Shown here piece after piece: positions 1 to 5,875 of a stretch of DNA of 7,509 bases. The stretch is from Actinomycetota bacterium. GTDB lineage: Bacteria > Actinomycetota > Actinomycetes > Nanopelagicales > Nanopelagicaceae. Below the pieces are notes generated by a model. It saw only the letters and a program-made list of their open reading frames with translations, was not told the DNA's origin and searched no databases. Where the stretch lies: the NCBI GenBank assembly GCA_009705075.1, contig WLCY01000024.1, forward strand, positions 1-7,509, written 5' to 3'. Every line of letters begins with the position of its first letter. Position 1 is the first letter of the stretch. Made by a program: the position numbers and the translations under genes.

Positions 1-394
1 GCTATGTATTGATTATCTAAATGGTGATCCTGGAATCTTCTCGGCCAGATGGGCGGGCAATCATGGCGATGATTTAGCGAATATCACCAAAGTTTTATCC
101 CAACTCATTGGTGTTGAAGAGGAACAGCGAAGTGCTCATTTTGTCTGCGAAGTTGCTCTGGTGTTCCCGGCAGGACATAAATCTGAAAATTTAGAGGTGA
201 TGGAGCGTGGAGAATTAGCTGGCTTCATAACTCTTCAACCCCGAGGAACTGCAGGTTTTGGGTATGACCCAATCTTCCAGCCTGCGGGCCAGCAGTTAAC
301 GCTAGGCGAATTTGCGCATGGCGAGAAAGACAAGATCAGTCACCGCGGAATTGCACTTAGGGCAATAGCACCACGCATAAAGGAATTACTCTAG
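1..394 (+). CDS. rdgB: RdgB/HAM1-family non-canonical purine NTP pyrophosphatase, 5'-truncated by window edge
   Basis: The reading frame is open from base 2 to the TAG at 392-394 and gives 130 C-terminal residues. Family members hydrolyse dITP, XTP and ITP to the monophosphate plus pyrophosphate in the cytosol, keeping deaminated purines out of DNA and RNA. Visible family blocks are CIDYLNGDPGIFSARWAG near the left edge (its Asp corresponds to the catalytic Asp69 of E. coli RdgB), FVCEVALVFP at about 47-56, PRGTAGFGYDPIF at about 80-92, and EKDKISHRG at about 108-116, the base-recognition SHRG segment. E. coli RdgB is about 197 residues, so roughly 65 N-terminal residues lie outside the window. 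The protein ends just after the conserved core, as is normal. An 87-nt gap separates it from the next gene. In actinobacteria this gene often follows rph (RNase PH), which cannot be seen here. Confidence 0.95.
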   Translation, partial: LCIDYLNGDPGIFSARWAGNHGDDLANITKVLSQLIGVEEEQRSAHFVCEVALVFPAGHKSENLEVMERGELAGFITLQPRGTAGFGYDPIFQPAGQQLTLGEFAHGEKDKISHRGIALRAIAPRIKELL

Positions 395-481
395 CTTTTA
401 ATGGTTTTATTGGGCCCTGAGGTATCCTTTCACTATTGAGTTTCAAAGCTAGTTTTCAAATACAAAACAAGGAGCACAACC

Positions 482-1321
482 GTGGCAGTTAAAAAAACCG
501 CAAAGAAAACTTCTGCAAAGAAGGCAGTTAAGAAATCTGCAGTTAAAAAAACTGCAAAGAAAACTTCTGCAAAGAAGGCAGTTAAGAAATCTGCTGTTAA
601 AAAAACCGGAAAGAAGGCAGTTAAGAAATCTGCCGTTAAGAAAACTTCTGCAAAGAAGGCTGTTAAGAAGTCCTCTTCAACTTTTGTAGTTCCTGAAGTT
701 CCTAAATCAACAATCCGCCCTACTTTTCAGAGTTCATCAGTTACAAATCGCCCTGCTAAGACACCAGGCGCAAGTGTTCCCGCATCTTCTAGCTATTCAA
801 CTTCTTCAGCTTCTTCAACATCCTCAAAGCGAGTAGTAACTGCAGTAGTAATTGCCGTGGTTCTAATTGCGCTTCTTGTAGTTTCTCGCAATGGTTCAAC
901 TAAGACCGAAGAAGCTGCTCCAGAGGCAACTGCCTCTGCTCAAGCATCACAAGGAATGACCACCGAAGAGTCAGCAGAGCCAACAGCGGAAGCTACTACT
1001 GAAGAGTCAGCAGCAGAAGGAACTGTTGTAGATCAAGGTGGTAGCGAGCCAGTTGGAATCGTTGCGCAATACACAGCTACAGGTGCAACTATTTTCTGGA
1101 AGGCTCCTGCAAATGGTGCATCAGTAGCAAACTACAACGTCGAGATACGTTCAAATGGTGGCACTTGGAAATTGATTTCAACAGTTCCAGCAAATCAATT
1201 CTCACTTGATGTTACAAAAGGCGATACGACCGGTTGGTGTTCATTTAGAGTTTCTTCAGTTCTAGATGATGGCACTGTTGATGGCGGAAAAGTTTTCGGA
1301 CTTCCAGGCCAATACGCTTAA
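482..1321 (+). CDS. Membrane-anchored lysine-repeat (histone H1-like) protein with C-terminal FnIII-like domain
   Basis: The 279-residue protein starts at GTG 482, with AAGGAG at 469-474 seven nt upstream. Residues 2-64 are almost only Lys, Ala, Val, Thr and Ser in KKTAKK/AVKKS repeats, like the tails of histone H1 and bacterial H1-like proteins. Residues 65-117 are Ser/Thr/Pro-rich. Residues 118-135 form one hydrophobic helix preceded by KR. Residues 142-186 are acidic and contain two TTEESA repeats. Residues 189-275 look like a fibronectin type III fold (ATIFWKAPANGASVANYNVEIR, then a GWCSFRVSSV strand). By the positive-inside rule the lysine domain should be cytoplasmic and the FnIII part outside. 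There is one cysteine (C252). The lysine part could bind DNA, RNA or an acidic polymer. I recognise no named family for the whole protein. Gene existence is secure; function is not. Confidence 0.9.
   Translation: MAVKKTAKKTSAKKAVKKSAVKKTAKKTSAKKAVKKSAVKKTGKKAVKKSAVKKTSAKKAVKKSSSTFVVPEVPKSTIRPTFQSSSVTNRPAKTPGASVPASSSYSTSSASSTSSKRVVTAVVIAVVLIALLVVSRNGSTKTEEAAPEATASAQASQGMTTEESAEPTAEATTEESAAEGTVVDQGGSEPVGIVAQYTATGATIFWKAPANGASVANYNVEIRSNGGTWKLISTVPANQFSLDVTKGDTTGWCSFRVSSVLDDGTVDGGKVFGLPGQYA
485..673 (+). repeat. In-frame tandem repeat, 54-nt unit (two full copies plus two shortened copies)
   Basis: The copies are 485-538, 539-592, 593-631 and 632-673. The full unit encodes AVKKTAKKTSAKKAVKKS. 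Copies 1 and 2 differ at a single base (ACC versus ACT), so even synonymous positions are preserved. Copy 3 (39 nt) lacks 15 nt and copy 4 (42 nt) lacks 12 nt, both multiples of three, and both carry more substitutions. This pattern suggests recent duplication at the 5' end and older, decayed units at the 3' end. A run of seven A lies at the same place in copies 1-3 (491-497, 545-551, 599-605). Confidence 0.9.
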
Positions 1322-1325
1322 GTAT

Positions 1326-3077
1326 TTAATTTACGTTTAACGCATCAAGAATTGATGCAACGTAAACATCACTTCCTGCTTCAATTAAGTGGACGCCATC
1401 CGGAGCGAAAAACTCCGGGTGGTTTTCTGCTATCTGCTCCCAGTCAATGAGAACTGCATTGGGGTAATTAGCAACTACTTCTCGAATAATTTTATTATTT
1501 CCAGTTCGCCAAGTTCTCGGAACAGCTGAGTTAACCACGATTATCTTTGGTTGCTCTTTTAGTAGCTCCATCAATTCGACCATATCCTCACGAGATACCG
1601 CATTATTGTTACCAACATTAAGAACAACTCTTGAGTTTTTGGCCTTCGGCTTATCCTCTTTTACTGCAGTGATTAGCTCCTGAATCTGTCGGCCAACTCG
1701 GGCGTTGATTATTGAAATATCCTGCTTCGCTGCCAATTTATTTCTGATCCCAAGAATCACCGAATCACCTGTAACCCAAAGCCCGTTGGAATTTGAAACG
1801 ATCGCGGTTTCAGGTAACTCAAGCTCTGGTTTCACTTCAACAACAATTGATTGGTCTCGCTGCCAGGCAACTGCAATTGAACTGCCGGTAACAACTAAAA
1901 CAAAGGCAGTAACTGCCGTAACAAATATCTGCTGTCTTTTTCTCATAATCTTGGTGCGATATTTCATTCCTCTAAACCAGTTTTGAACTATTCCTTTACG
2001 GATTGGAATTTCTATTGCTCTTAGTGAGATATCGGCAAGAATTAAAACCAGAAGAATTCGTGCAATATTTAAAGCCAGCAGGGAACCAGTTAAATCAACG
2101 CCAGGTCGGGTGATTTGAAAGACAACCCAATGCCATAGATAGATTCCGTAGGATCTCTGACCAATCCAGAGAAAGATTTTCCTGCAAAGTATGGGTGAAA
2201 ATCGTGAAGCAGGATGAACAATCGAAACAATAGTTGCACAGCCAAATAATCCTGCAAGAGGGAAAGCTATTTGATAGAGCGTTGCATTTGTCTCATCAAT
2301 AAATAGAAAGATACATAACAGGCCGATAAACCCAAATACTCCTATGCCATCGATGAAATCTTGCGCCCGTTGTGCAATATTGGGAGTCAGATTTCTTGGA
2401 ATCCAACTAACCGCAAGTGCTGATCCAAGAAATAGACCAAGGCTGTGGGTATCGGTTCCGAAGTAGATATGGCTAATGCGCCCTGCCGTTGCATTATCGG
2501 CTTGTAATGAGAAGAGGAATAACGCGGTTCCGGAGAAGGTCGCAATTAGTAAGGCGGCTCTACGTACGACTCGCTTCCCAAATCTGCGCCAAATAAAGAG
2601 AAGAACTACTGGCCAGATTAAATAAAATTGAAATTCCACAGCGAGAGACCAGGTGTGCTGAAGAAGTGGCGGCCGGCCAATTGCCTGAAAGTAATCTTGG
2701 TGCAGCGTAACGAGATGCCAGTTATTGGTTCCAGTAAGCACATATGGCACATCAGTTACGAAGCGGCGAACGGAATCTGGCGCAAAGAATGCCATCGCTA
2801 TCGAGGTAACGATTAACAGAACCAATAATCCTGGGAGCAATCTGCGCACGCGTGCCAGGTAAAACTCTTTGATATCTAAGCCATTAGCGCTCTCGATAGA
2901 GTCGAGAATCAATCTCGTAATAACGTATCCAGAGATTACAAAGAATAAATCAACCCCAAGAAAGCCGCCGGGTATCCAATCAATTCCTAAGTGGTACAGA
3001 ACAACAGCCGTGACAGCAAGCGCACGTAACCCGTCAATTGCAGGAATGTGGCTAGTTGTAAATGATGCGCGCTGCAT
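1326..3077 (-). CDS. Acyltransferase-3 (OafA/OatA-like) membrane protein with C-terminal SGNH domain
   Basis: The 583-residue protein has the two-part architecture of bacterial O-acyltransferases that move acetyl or similar groups across the membrane onto peptidoglycan or surface polysaccharide. Its N-terminal acyltransferase-3 domain (about 10-360) opens with IPAIDGLRALAV, the conserved LYH (H29) and GGFLGVDLFFVISGY (37-51). Further family blocks are HTWSLAVEFQFYLIWP (141-156) and RSYGIYLWHW (308-317), with about ten hydrophobic helices. A last helix at about 383-403 leads to an extracytoplasmic SGNH domain with GDSV (nucleophile S439), VGNN (488-491) and DGVH (D560, H563). Both catalytic parts look intact. 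The start lies 5 nt after the stop of the upstream coiled-coil gene with only a weak AAGTAG upstream, so translation is probably coupled. The acceptor molecule cannot be told from sequence. Confidence 0.93.
   Translation of the reverse strand: MQRASFTTSHIPAIDGLRALAVTAVVLYHLGIDWIPGGFLGVDLFFVISGYVITRLILDSIESANGLDIKEFYLARVRRLLPGLLVLLIVTSIAMAFFAPDSVRRFVTDVPYVLTGTNNWHLVTLHQDYFQAIGRPPLLQHTWSLAVEFQFYLIWPVVLLFIWRRFGKRVVRRAALLIATFSGTALFLFSLQADNATAGRISHIYFGTDTHSLGLFLGSALAVSWIPRNLTPNIAQRAQDFIDGIGVFGFIGLLCIFLFIDETNATLYQIAFPLAGLFGCATIVSIVHPASRFSPILCRKIFLWIGQRSYGIYLWHWVVFQITRPGVDLTGSLLALNIARILLVLILADISLRAIEIPIRKGIVQNWFRGMKYRTKIMRKRQQIFVTAVTAFVLVVTGSSIAVAWQRDQSIVVEVKPELELPETAIVSNSNGLWVTGDSVILGIRNKLAAKQDISIINARVGRQIQELITAVKEDKPKAKNSRVVLNVGNNNAVSREDMVELMELLKEQPKIIVVNSAVPRTWRTGNNKIIREVVANYPNAVLIDWEQIAENHPEFFAPDGVHLIEAGSDVYVASILDALNVN
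1330..1366. terminator. Imperfect hairpin at the convergent gene junction, possible bidirectional terminator
   Basis: TTTACGTT (1330-1337) pairs perfectly with AACGTAAA (1359-1366). Inside it, GCATCA (1342-1347) pairs with TGATGC (1353-1358) around a 5-nt AGAAT loop. A 4-nt bulge (TAAC) sits on one side only. The hairpin starts 8 nt after the stop of the lysine-repeat gene and overlaps the last codons of the acyltransferase gene on the other strand. There is no proper U-tract on either side, only an AT-rich stretch at 1322-1332, so classical intrinsic termination is uncertain. It could instead protect 3' ends or block read-through between the convergent transcripts. Confidence 0.45.
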
Positions 3078-3082
3078 CGTTT

Positions 3083-3874
3083 CTACTTACGTTTTTTAGT
3101 TTCGTTCTTCTTGGAAACTTTCTTTGCGGTTTTAGTCGCTGGACTTTCTGTTACTTGTGCGCCTTTACGAATAAAAGTTTTTTCAACTGGGTGATTGTTC
3201 TCATCTATATTCGCGTCGATATCTCCTTGTAGAGCCGCAAGTCGCTCAAAAGCCTGCTTAAGTCTGCCCTTGGTCTCACTAATTGCATGTTCGGCTGCGG
3301 TAAGAGATTGGGTTTGAACTCGATATAGCCGCTCAGATTCAGAGATTGCACTTGTTAGCCAAGATCTAAATTCACCAACATCTCGTGTTGCTTCAAAAAC
3401 TATTTTTTCACCCTCGCGCTTTGCAAAGTTTGCGAGTGCGGAGGCTTCACGCTTGGCTTCAGCTAATAATTGTTCAGCTTGACGGGCGGCTTTATCGCGA
3501 AGATCTGCAGCATCTGATTCTGCAGCTTCAATGTATTTACGACCCCTAGATTCCGCCTGGTGCAAAATAGCTTTAGCTTTTGATTCTGAAGAATCTAAGC
3601 GCTCCTTAGCAATTCGAGCAGTATCTGCAGCAGACTGCTCGGCAGCAGTGCGCGCCCGAGATTCACGTTGCTGGGCAGTTTTTATCAAACTCATTGCAGT
3701 TTCACCAGCAAGTATTTCAAACTCTTCTTTACTTAAACTTGTTATGTCACGTCGAGAACGTAGGTCGGCAAGTTGCGCTTCGAGTTGGCGAATTTTTTCG
3801 ATGGCATTCTCGGTTGGAACAGGAGTTGCTGCTTCCTTAAATCCGACCCATGAACGGAATCTATTCTCAGCCAT
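3083..3874 (-). CDS. Alanine/glutamate-rich coiled-coil protein with lysine-rich C-terminal tail
   Basis: The 263-residue protein starts at ATG 3874, which has a strong AAGGAG five nt upstream. The frame stays open back to 4030, but that extension would run across the divergent intergenic region and into the DinB-like gene, so the shorter start is preferred. Residues 24-42 form a short heptad segment (IEKIRQLEAQLADLRSR). Residues 60-165 form a long charged helix rich in EA/AA/KR patterns, with phrases such as AEQLLAEAKREA that resemble the coiled coils of actinobacterial DivIVA-like and F-type ATPase b-subunit-like proteins. A second helical part spans 175-215. The tail (247-263) is lysine-rich (KTAKKVSKK...KKRK). 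There is no signal peptide or transmembrane segment, so it is probably cytosolic and oligomeric. The N-terminal DivIVA signature is not visible, so I do not call it DivIVA. It is the first gene of a unit with the acyltransferase. Confidence 0.85.
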   Translation of the reverse strand: MAENRFRSWVGFKEAATPVPTENAIEKIRQLEAQLADLRSRRDITSLSKEEFEILAGETAMSLIKTAQQRESRARTAAEQSAADTARIAKERLDSSESKAKAILHQAESRGRKYIEAAESDAADLRDKAARQAEQLLAEAKREASALANFAKREGEKIVFEATRDVGEFRSWLTSAISESERLYRVQTQSLTAAEHAISETKGRLKQAFERLAALQGDIDANIDENNHPVEKTFIRKGAQVTESPATKTAKKVSKKNETKKRK

Positions 3875-3879
3875 TTTGA

Positions 3880-3885
3880 CTCCTT
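3880..3885 (-). promoter_or_regulatory. Shine-Dalgarno site that fixes the start of the coiled-coil gene
   Basis: On the minus strand the sequence is AAGGAG followed by five bases and ATG (3874-3872). It is one of the strongest ribosome sites in the window. The upstream in-frame ATG at 4030 has no comparable site and overlaps the divergent gene, so this site decides between the 263-residue and the 315-residue model. Confidence 0.8.
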
Positions 3886-3993
3886 GCTTAGCTTTATTTA
3901 GCCCTAGTGGTTGTAGCAACTCGGTAAGCCTATAACAGGGGGTGGGTGAAGTGCCATGAGCAATTTTCCTAGCCCAAAGGCCAATGGTGCGCC

Positions 3994-3999
3994 TAGAAT
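3994..3999 (+). promoter_or_regulatory. -10 box (TAGAAT) for a probable leaderless mRNA of the DinB-like gene
   Basis: TAGAAT differs from TATAAT at one base and ends 6 nt before the ATG at 4006. That would place transcription initiation on or next to the A of the start codon. No Shine-Dalgarno sequence is found in the bases before the ATG, and no good -35 box is visible 16-18 nt upstream. Leaderless transcripts with a TANNNT box at this distance are common in actinobacteria. The match is clear, but the assignment is inferred. Confidence 0.55.
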
Positions 4000-4005
4000 T
4001 ACCAT

Positions 4006-4482
4006 ATGAATGACTCACTAAAGAATTCAAAAGAGCTATTGGCCGATTTCATTAGGTGTGGCGAGGATTTTATTTCGACTGCGCGAAGTATTGCGGTAGC
4101 AGATTTAGGGAAAGTTCCGATTCCGGGCGAATGGTCTGCGGCATTTATTCTGCACCACATGTGTGATGGCGACTTACATTTCGCAACTAGGTATCTAAAT
4201 AACTTGGCGGAAGATTCACCTGAAATTTTCCCATTCAATGAAGATATCTATCCAGATCGAATCAATTATGCGAAGCGCGATCCCTTGGCTTCACTCGCAG
4301 CGATTGAAGGTATTTTTCAAGCGACGAAGAATATTCTCACAATCGTTCCTGAAAGTGATTGGCTCCGAACCTCAGTCCATGCCGAGCGCGGAGTTATAAC
4401 TCTGGCGGATCTGGTTTCAATCGCTGCTGGACATAGCAAGGCCCATGCGGAGCAGTTACGAGGAGTCATCGCCGCGCTATAA
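4006..4482 (+). CDS. DinB-fold (DinB/YfiT superfamily) small protein
   Basis: The 158-residue length and layout match the DinB four-helix bundle superfamily, whose members bind a metal through three histidines and include thiol-dependent transferases and damage-induced proteins of unknown activity. Visible landmarks are IPGEWSAAFILHHMCDGD (39-56) with W43 and H50/H51, and the C-terminal GHSKAHAEQL (142-151) with H143 and H147. Together these give the typical metal triad spacing. Two cysteines (C18, C53) are present. No membrane segment or signal peptide is seen. The gene diverges from the coiled-coil gene over a 131-nt gap and converges on tRNA-Leu. It lacks a ribosome site and appears leaderless. 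The substrate is unknown, and damage induction cannot be inferred from the fold alone. Confidence 0.8.
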   Translation: MNDSLKNSKELLADFIRCGEDFISTARSIAVADLGKVPIPGEWSAAFILHHMCDGDLHFATRYLNNLAEDSPEIFPFNEDIYPDRINYAKRDPLASLAAIEGIFQATKNILTIVPESDWLRTSVHAERGVITLADLVSIAAGHSKAHAEQLRGVIAAL

Positions 4483-4508
4483 AATCTGGCGGAATCATCA
4501 GTTAATAC

Positions 4509-4592
4509 TGGTGCGGGAGGCGGGACTTGAACCCGCACGTCCGAAGACACAAGTTCCTAAGACTTGCGTGTCTGCCATTTCACCACTCCCGC
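4509..4592 (-). tRNA. tRNA-Leu (anticodon UAG), CCA end encoded
   Basis: On the minus strand the acceptor arm GCGGGAG (4592-4586) pairs perfectly with CTCCCGC (4519-4513), followed by discriminator A and an encoded CCA ending at 4509. The anticodon stem is CAAGT/ACTTG around the loop CTTAGGA, whose centre is TAG (4559-4557), which reads CUN leucine codons, chiefly CUA and CUG. A long variable arm with a GTC-TTCG-GAC stem-loop makes it a class II tRNA as expected for leucine. The T arm is GCGGG-TTCAAGT-CCCGC. The D arm contains GTGAAATGGCAGAC, typical of Leu tRNAs. It faces the DinB-like gene, with 26 nt between that gene's stop and the CCA end. Confidence 0.97.
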
Positions 4593-4608
4593 TGGAGAGA
4601 TGGGAGAA

Positions 4609-4626
4609 GGCTAAGGGAACTTAGGC
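4609..4626. repeat. Short imperfect palindrome between tRNA-Leu and xylA
   Basis: CTAAG (4611-4615) and CTTAG (4620-4624) are inverted around GGAA, and one further outer pair (4609/4626) forms after a mismatch. It lies 18 nt upstream of the tRNA 5' end and about 70 nt upstream of xylA, in the 103-nt stretch that must hold both divergent promoters. It could be a repressor operator or a chance dyad. The rest of 4593-4695 is AT-rich with no promoter I can assign confidently. Confidence 0.3.
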
Positions 4627-4695
4627 AAAAGCACCAAACTGAGATTAAATTAGGTCTAGAAATCAAATAGCCACTCAACCAATCAGGGAGCCAAG

Positions 4696-5847
4696 ATGTC
4701 ATTAACACCAACCCCAGCAGATAAGTTCACATTTGGTCTTTGGACTGTTGGTTGGCAGGCGCGCGACCCATTCGGTGATGCAACTCGTGGCGCCCTTGAT
4801 CCAGTTCGTAGCGTTACTGAACTAGCGCAGCGTGGTGCCTATGGTGTGACATTCCACGATGATGACTTAATTCCATTTGGCTCAAATGATTCTGATCGCA
4901 ACGCGCATATTGCGCGATTTAAAAAGGCGCTCGCAGATACCGGAATGAAAGTTCCGATGGCAACAACAAATCTATTTACTCATCCAATCTTTAAAGATGG
5001 TGCGCTTACGGCGAACGAGCGCGATATTCGCCGCTTCGCAATTTCAAAGGTAATGCGCAATATTGATTTGGCCGCAGAGCTCGGCGCTGAAATTTATGTT
5101 TGTTGGGGTGGACGCGAAGGTGCAGAGTCAGATGCTGCTAAGGATGGATATGTAGCCCTTGAGCGTTACCGTGAAGGCTTTAACATTCTTGGACAATATG
5201 TAATCGACAAGGGTTACAACATTAAATTCGCAATTGAACCTAAACCAAATGAGCCACGTGGCGATATTTTCCTACCAACTATTGGACATGCACTCGCCTT
5301 TATTAATTCACTTGATCATCCAGAAATGGTTGGCGTAAATCCAGAAGTTGGGCACGAGCAGATGGCAAACTTGAACTTTGTTCATGGAATCGCCCAAGCC
5401 CTATTCCACAAAAAGTTATTCCATATCGATCTAAATGGCCAACACGGTCCAAAGTTTGACCAAGATTTGGTTTTTGGCCACGGGGATCTTAAATCAGCGT
5501 TCTTCTTGGTAGATCTGCTCGAGCGCTATAAATATGCCGGTCCAAAGCACTTTGATTACAAGCCAGGACGTACGGAAGATGATCGTGGCGTTTGGGTGTC
5601 AGCAACTTCAAATATGCGCACCTATCTTGCACTTAAAGAACGTGCGTTGGCATTCCGTGCAGATCCTCGCGTTAAAGCAGCGATGGAAGAATCTCGCATT
5701 AATGAACTTGAAGTTCCTACTCTTTCAAAGGGTGAAAGTTGGAAGGATTTAACTTCAGTTAACGTTGATGTAGATGGCTTGGCTGCTCGCGGATATCAAT
5801 ACGAGACAATCGACCAATTAGCTATCGAACACTTGATGGGCCTTTAA
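4696..5847 (+). CDS. xylA: Xylose isomerase, class I actinobacterial type
   Basis: This 383-residue cytosolic enzyme converts D-xylose to D-xylulose (and D-glucose to D-fructose) using two divalent metal ions in a TIM barrel. It aligns without gaps, through the catalytic region, to the Streptomyces enzymes as I recall them, and the standard residues fall at the same numbers: W16, F26, H54 and D57 in [10 protein letters not shown]94, W137, E181 and K183 in EPKPNEP, E217, H220, D245, D255, D257 and D287. The family length is about 385-395 residues. AGGGAG at 4685-4690, five nt before the ATG, fixes the start. The C-terminal arm (about 325-383) that stabilises the tetramer is present and is the least conserved part. 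No xylulokinase, xylose transporter or regulator gene lies next to it in this window. argS follows 28 nt downstream on the same strand. Confidence 0.98.
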   Translation: MSLTPTPADKFTFGLWTVGWQARDPFGDATRGALDPVRSVTELAQRGAYGVTFHDDDLIPFGSNDSDRNAHIARFKKALADTGMKVPMATTNLFTHPIFKDGALTANERDIRRFAISKVMRNIDLAAELGAEIYVCWGGREGAESDAAKDGYVALERYREGFNILGQYVIDKGYNIKFAIEPKPNEPRGDIFLPTIGHALAFINSLDHPEMVGVNPEVGHEQMANLNFVHGIAQALFHKKLFHIDLNGQHGPKFDQDLVFGHGDLKSAFFLVDLLERYKYAGPKHFDYKPGRTEDDRGVWVSATSNMRTYLALKERALAFRADPRVKAAMEESRINELEVPTLSKGESWKDLTSVNVDVDGLAARGYQYETIDQLAIEHLMGL

Positions 5848-5862
5848 TCTCACTTAAACCTG

Positions 5863-5868
5863 TAAACT
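5863..5868 (+). promoter_or_regulatory. -10-like box (TAAACT) for a probable leaderless argS mRNA
   Basis: TAAACT fits the actinobacterial TANNNT -10 pattern and ends 7 nt before the argS ATG at 5876. The 28-nt xylA-argS gap holds no Shine-Dalgarno sequence, and an in-frame TAG (5873-5875) directly before the ATG rules out a longer start. No convincing -35 box is seen. Read-through from xylA with inefficient initiation is the alternative. Confidence 0.4.
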
Positions 5869-5875
5869 TCGCTAG

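Noticed and set aside
391..452. Inverted repeat CTAGCTTT (391-398) / AAAGCTAG (445-452) as a terminator after rdgB
   Set aside because: The arms are only 8 bp with a 46-nt loop and one arm includes the stop codon. The following TTTTC is short. Chance pairing is likely.
436..466. TTGAGT (436-441) and TACAAA (461-466) as a promoter for the lysine-repeat gene
   Set aside because: The 19-nt spacer is long, and the resulting start point would fall inside the AAGGAG at 469-474, removing the ribosome site.
1705..3099. Plus-strand open frames within the acyltransferase gene (1705-1986, 2628-2816, 2869-3099)
   Set aside because: They lie antisense to a well-supported gene, have no ribosome sites and resemble no protein family.
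3083..3874. Calling the coiled-coil protein DivIVA or an ATP synthase b subunit
   Set aside because: The likeness is only in helix composition. The DivIVA N-terminal signature and the b-subunit transmembrane helix are both absent.
3910..3920. Dyad GTTG-TAG-CAAC in the divergent region as an operator
   Set aside because: The 4-bp arms are too short to separate from chance, and no promoter could be placed beside it. I also found no convincing -35/-10 pair for the coiled-coil gene here.
3531..3935. 134-codon plus-strand frame antisense to the coiled-coil gene
   Set aside because: It is a shadow frame. Its Ser/Ala/Arg-rich content is what the complement of an Ala/Glu-rich coiled coil gives.
4509..4592. 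tRNA-Leu as an integration site for a mobile element
   Set aside because: There is no integrase gene, no repeated tRNA 3' end nearby and no change in gene style on either side.
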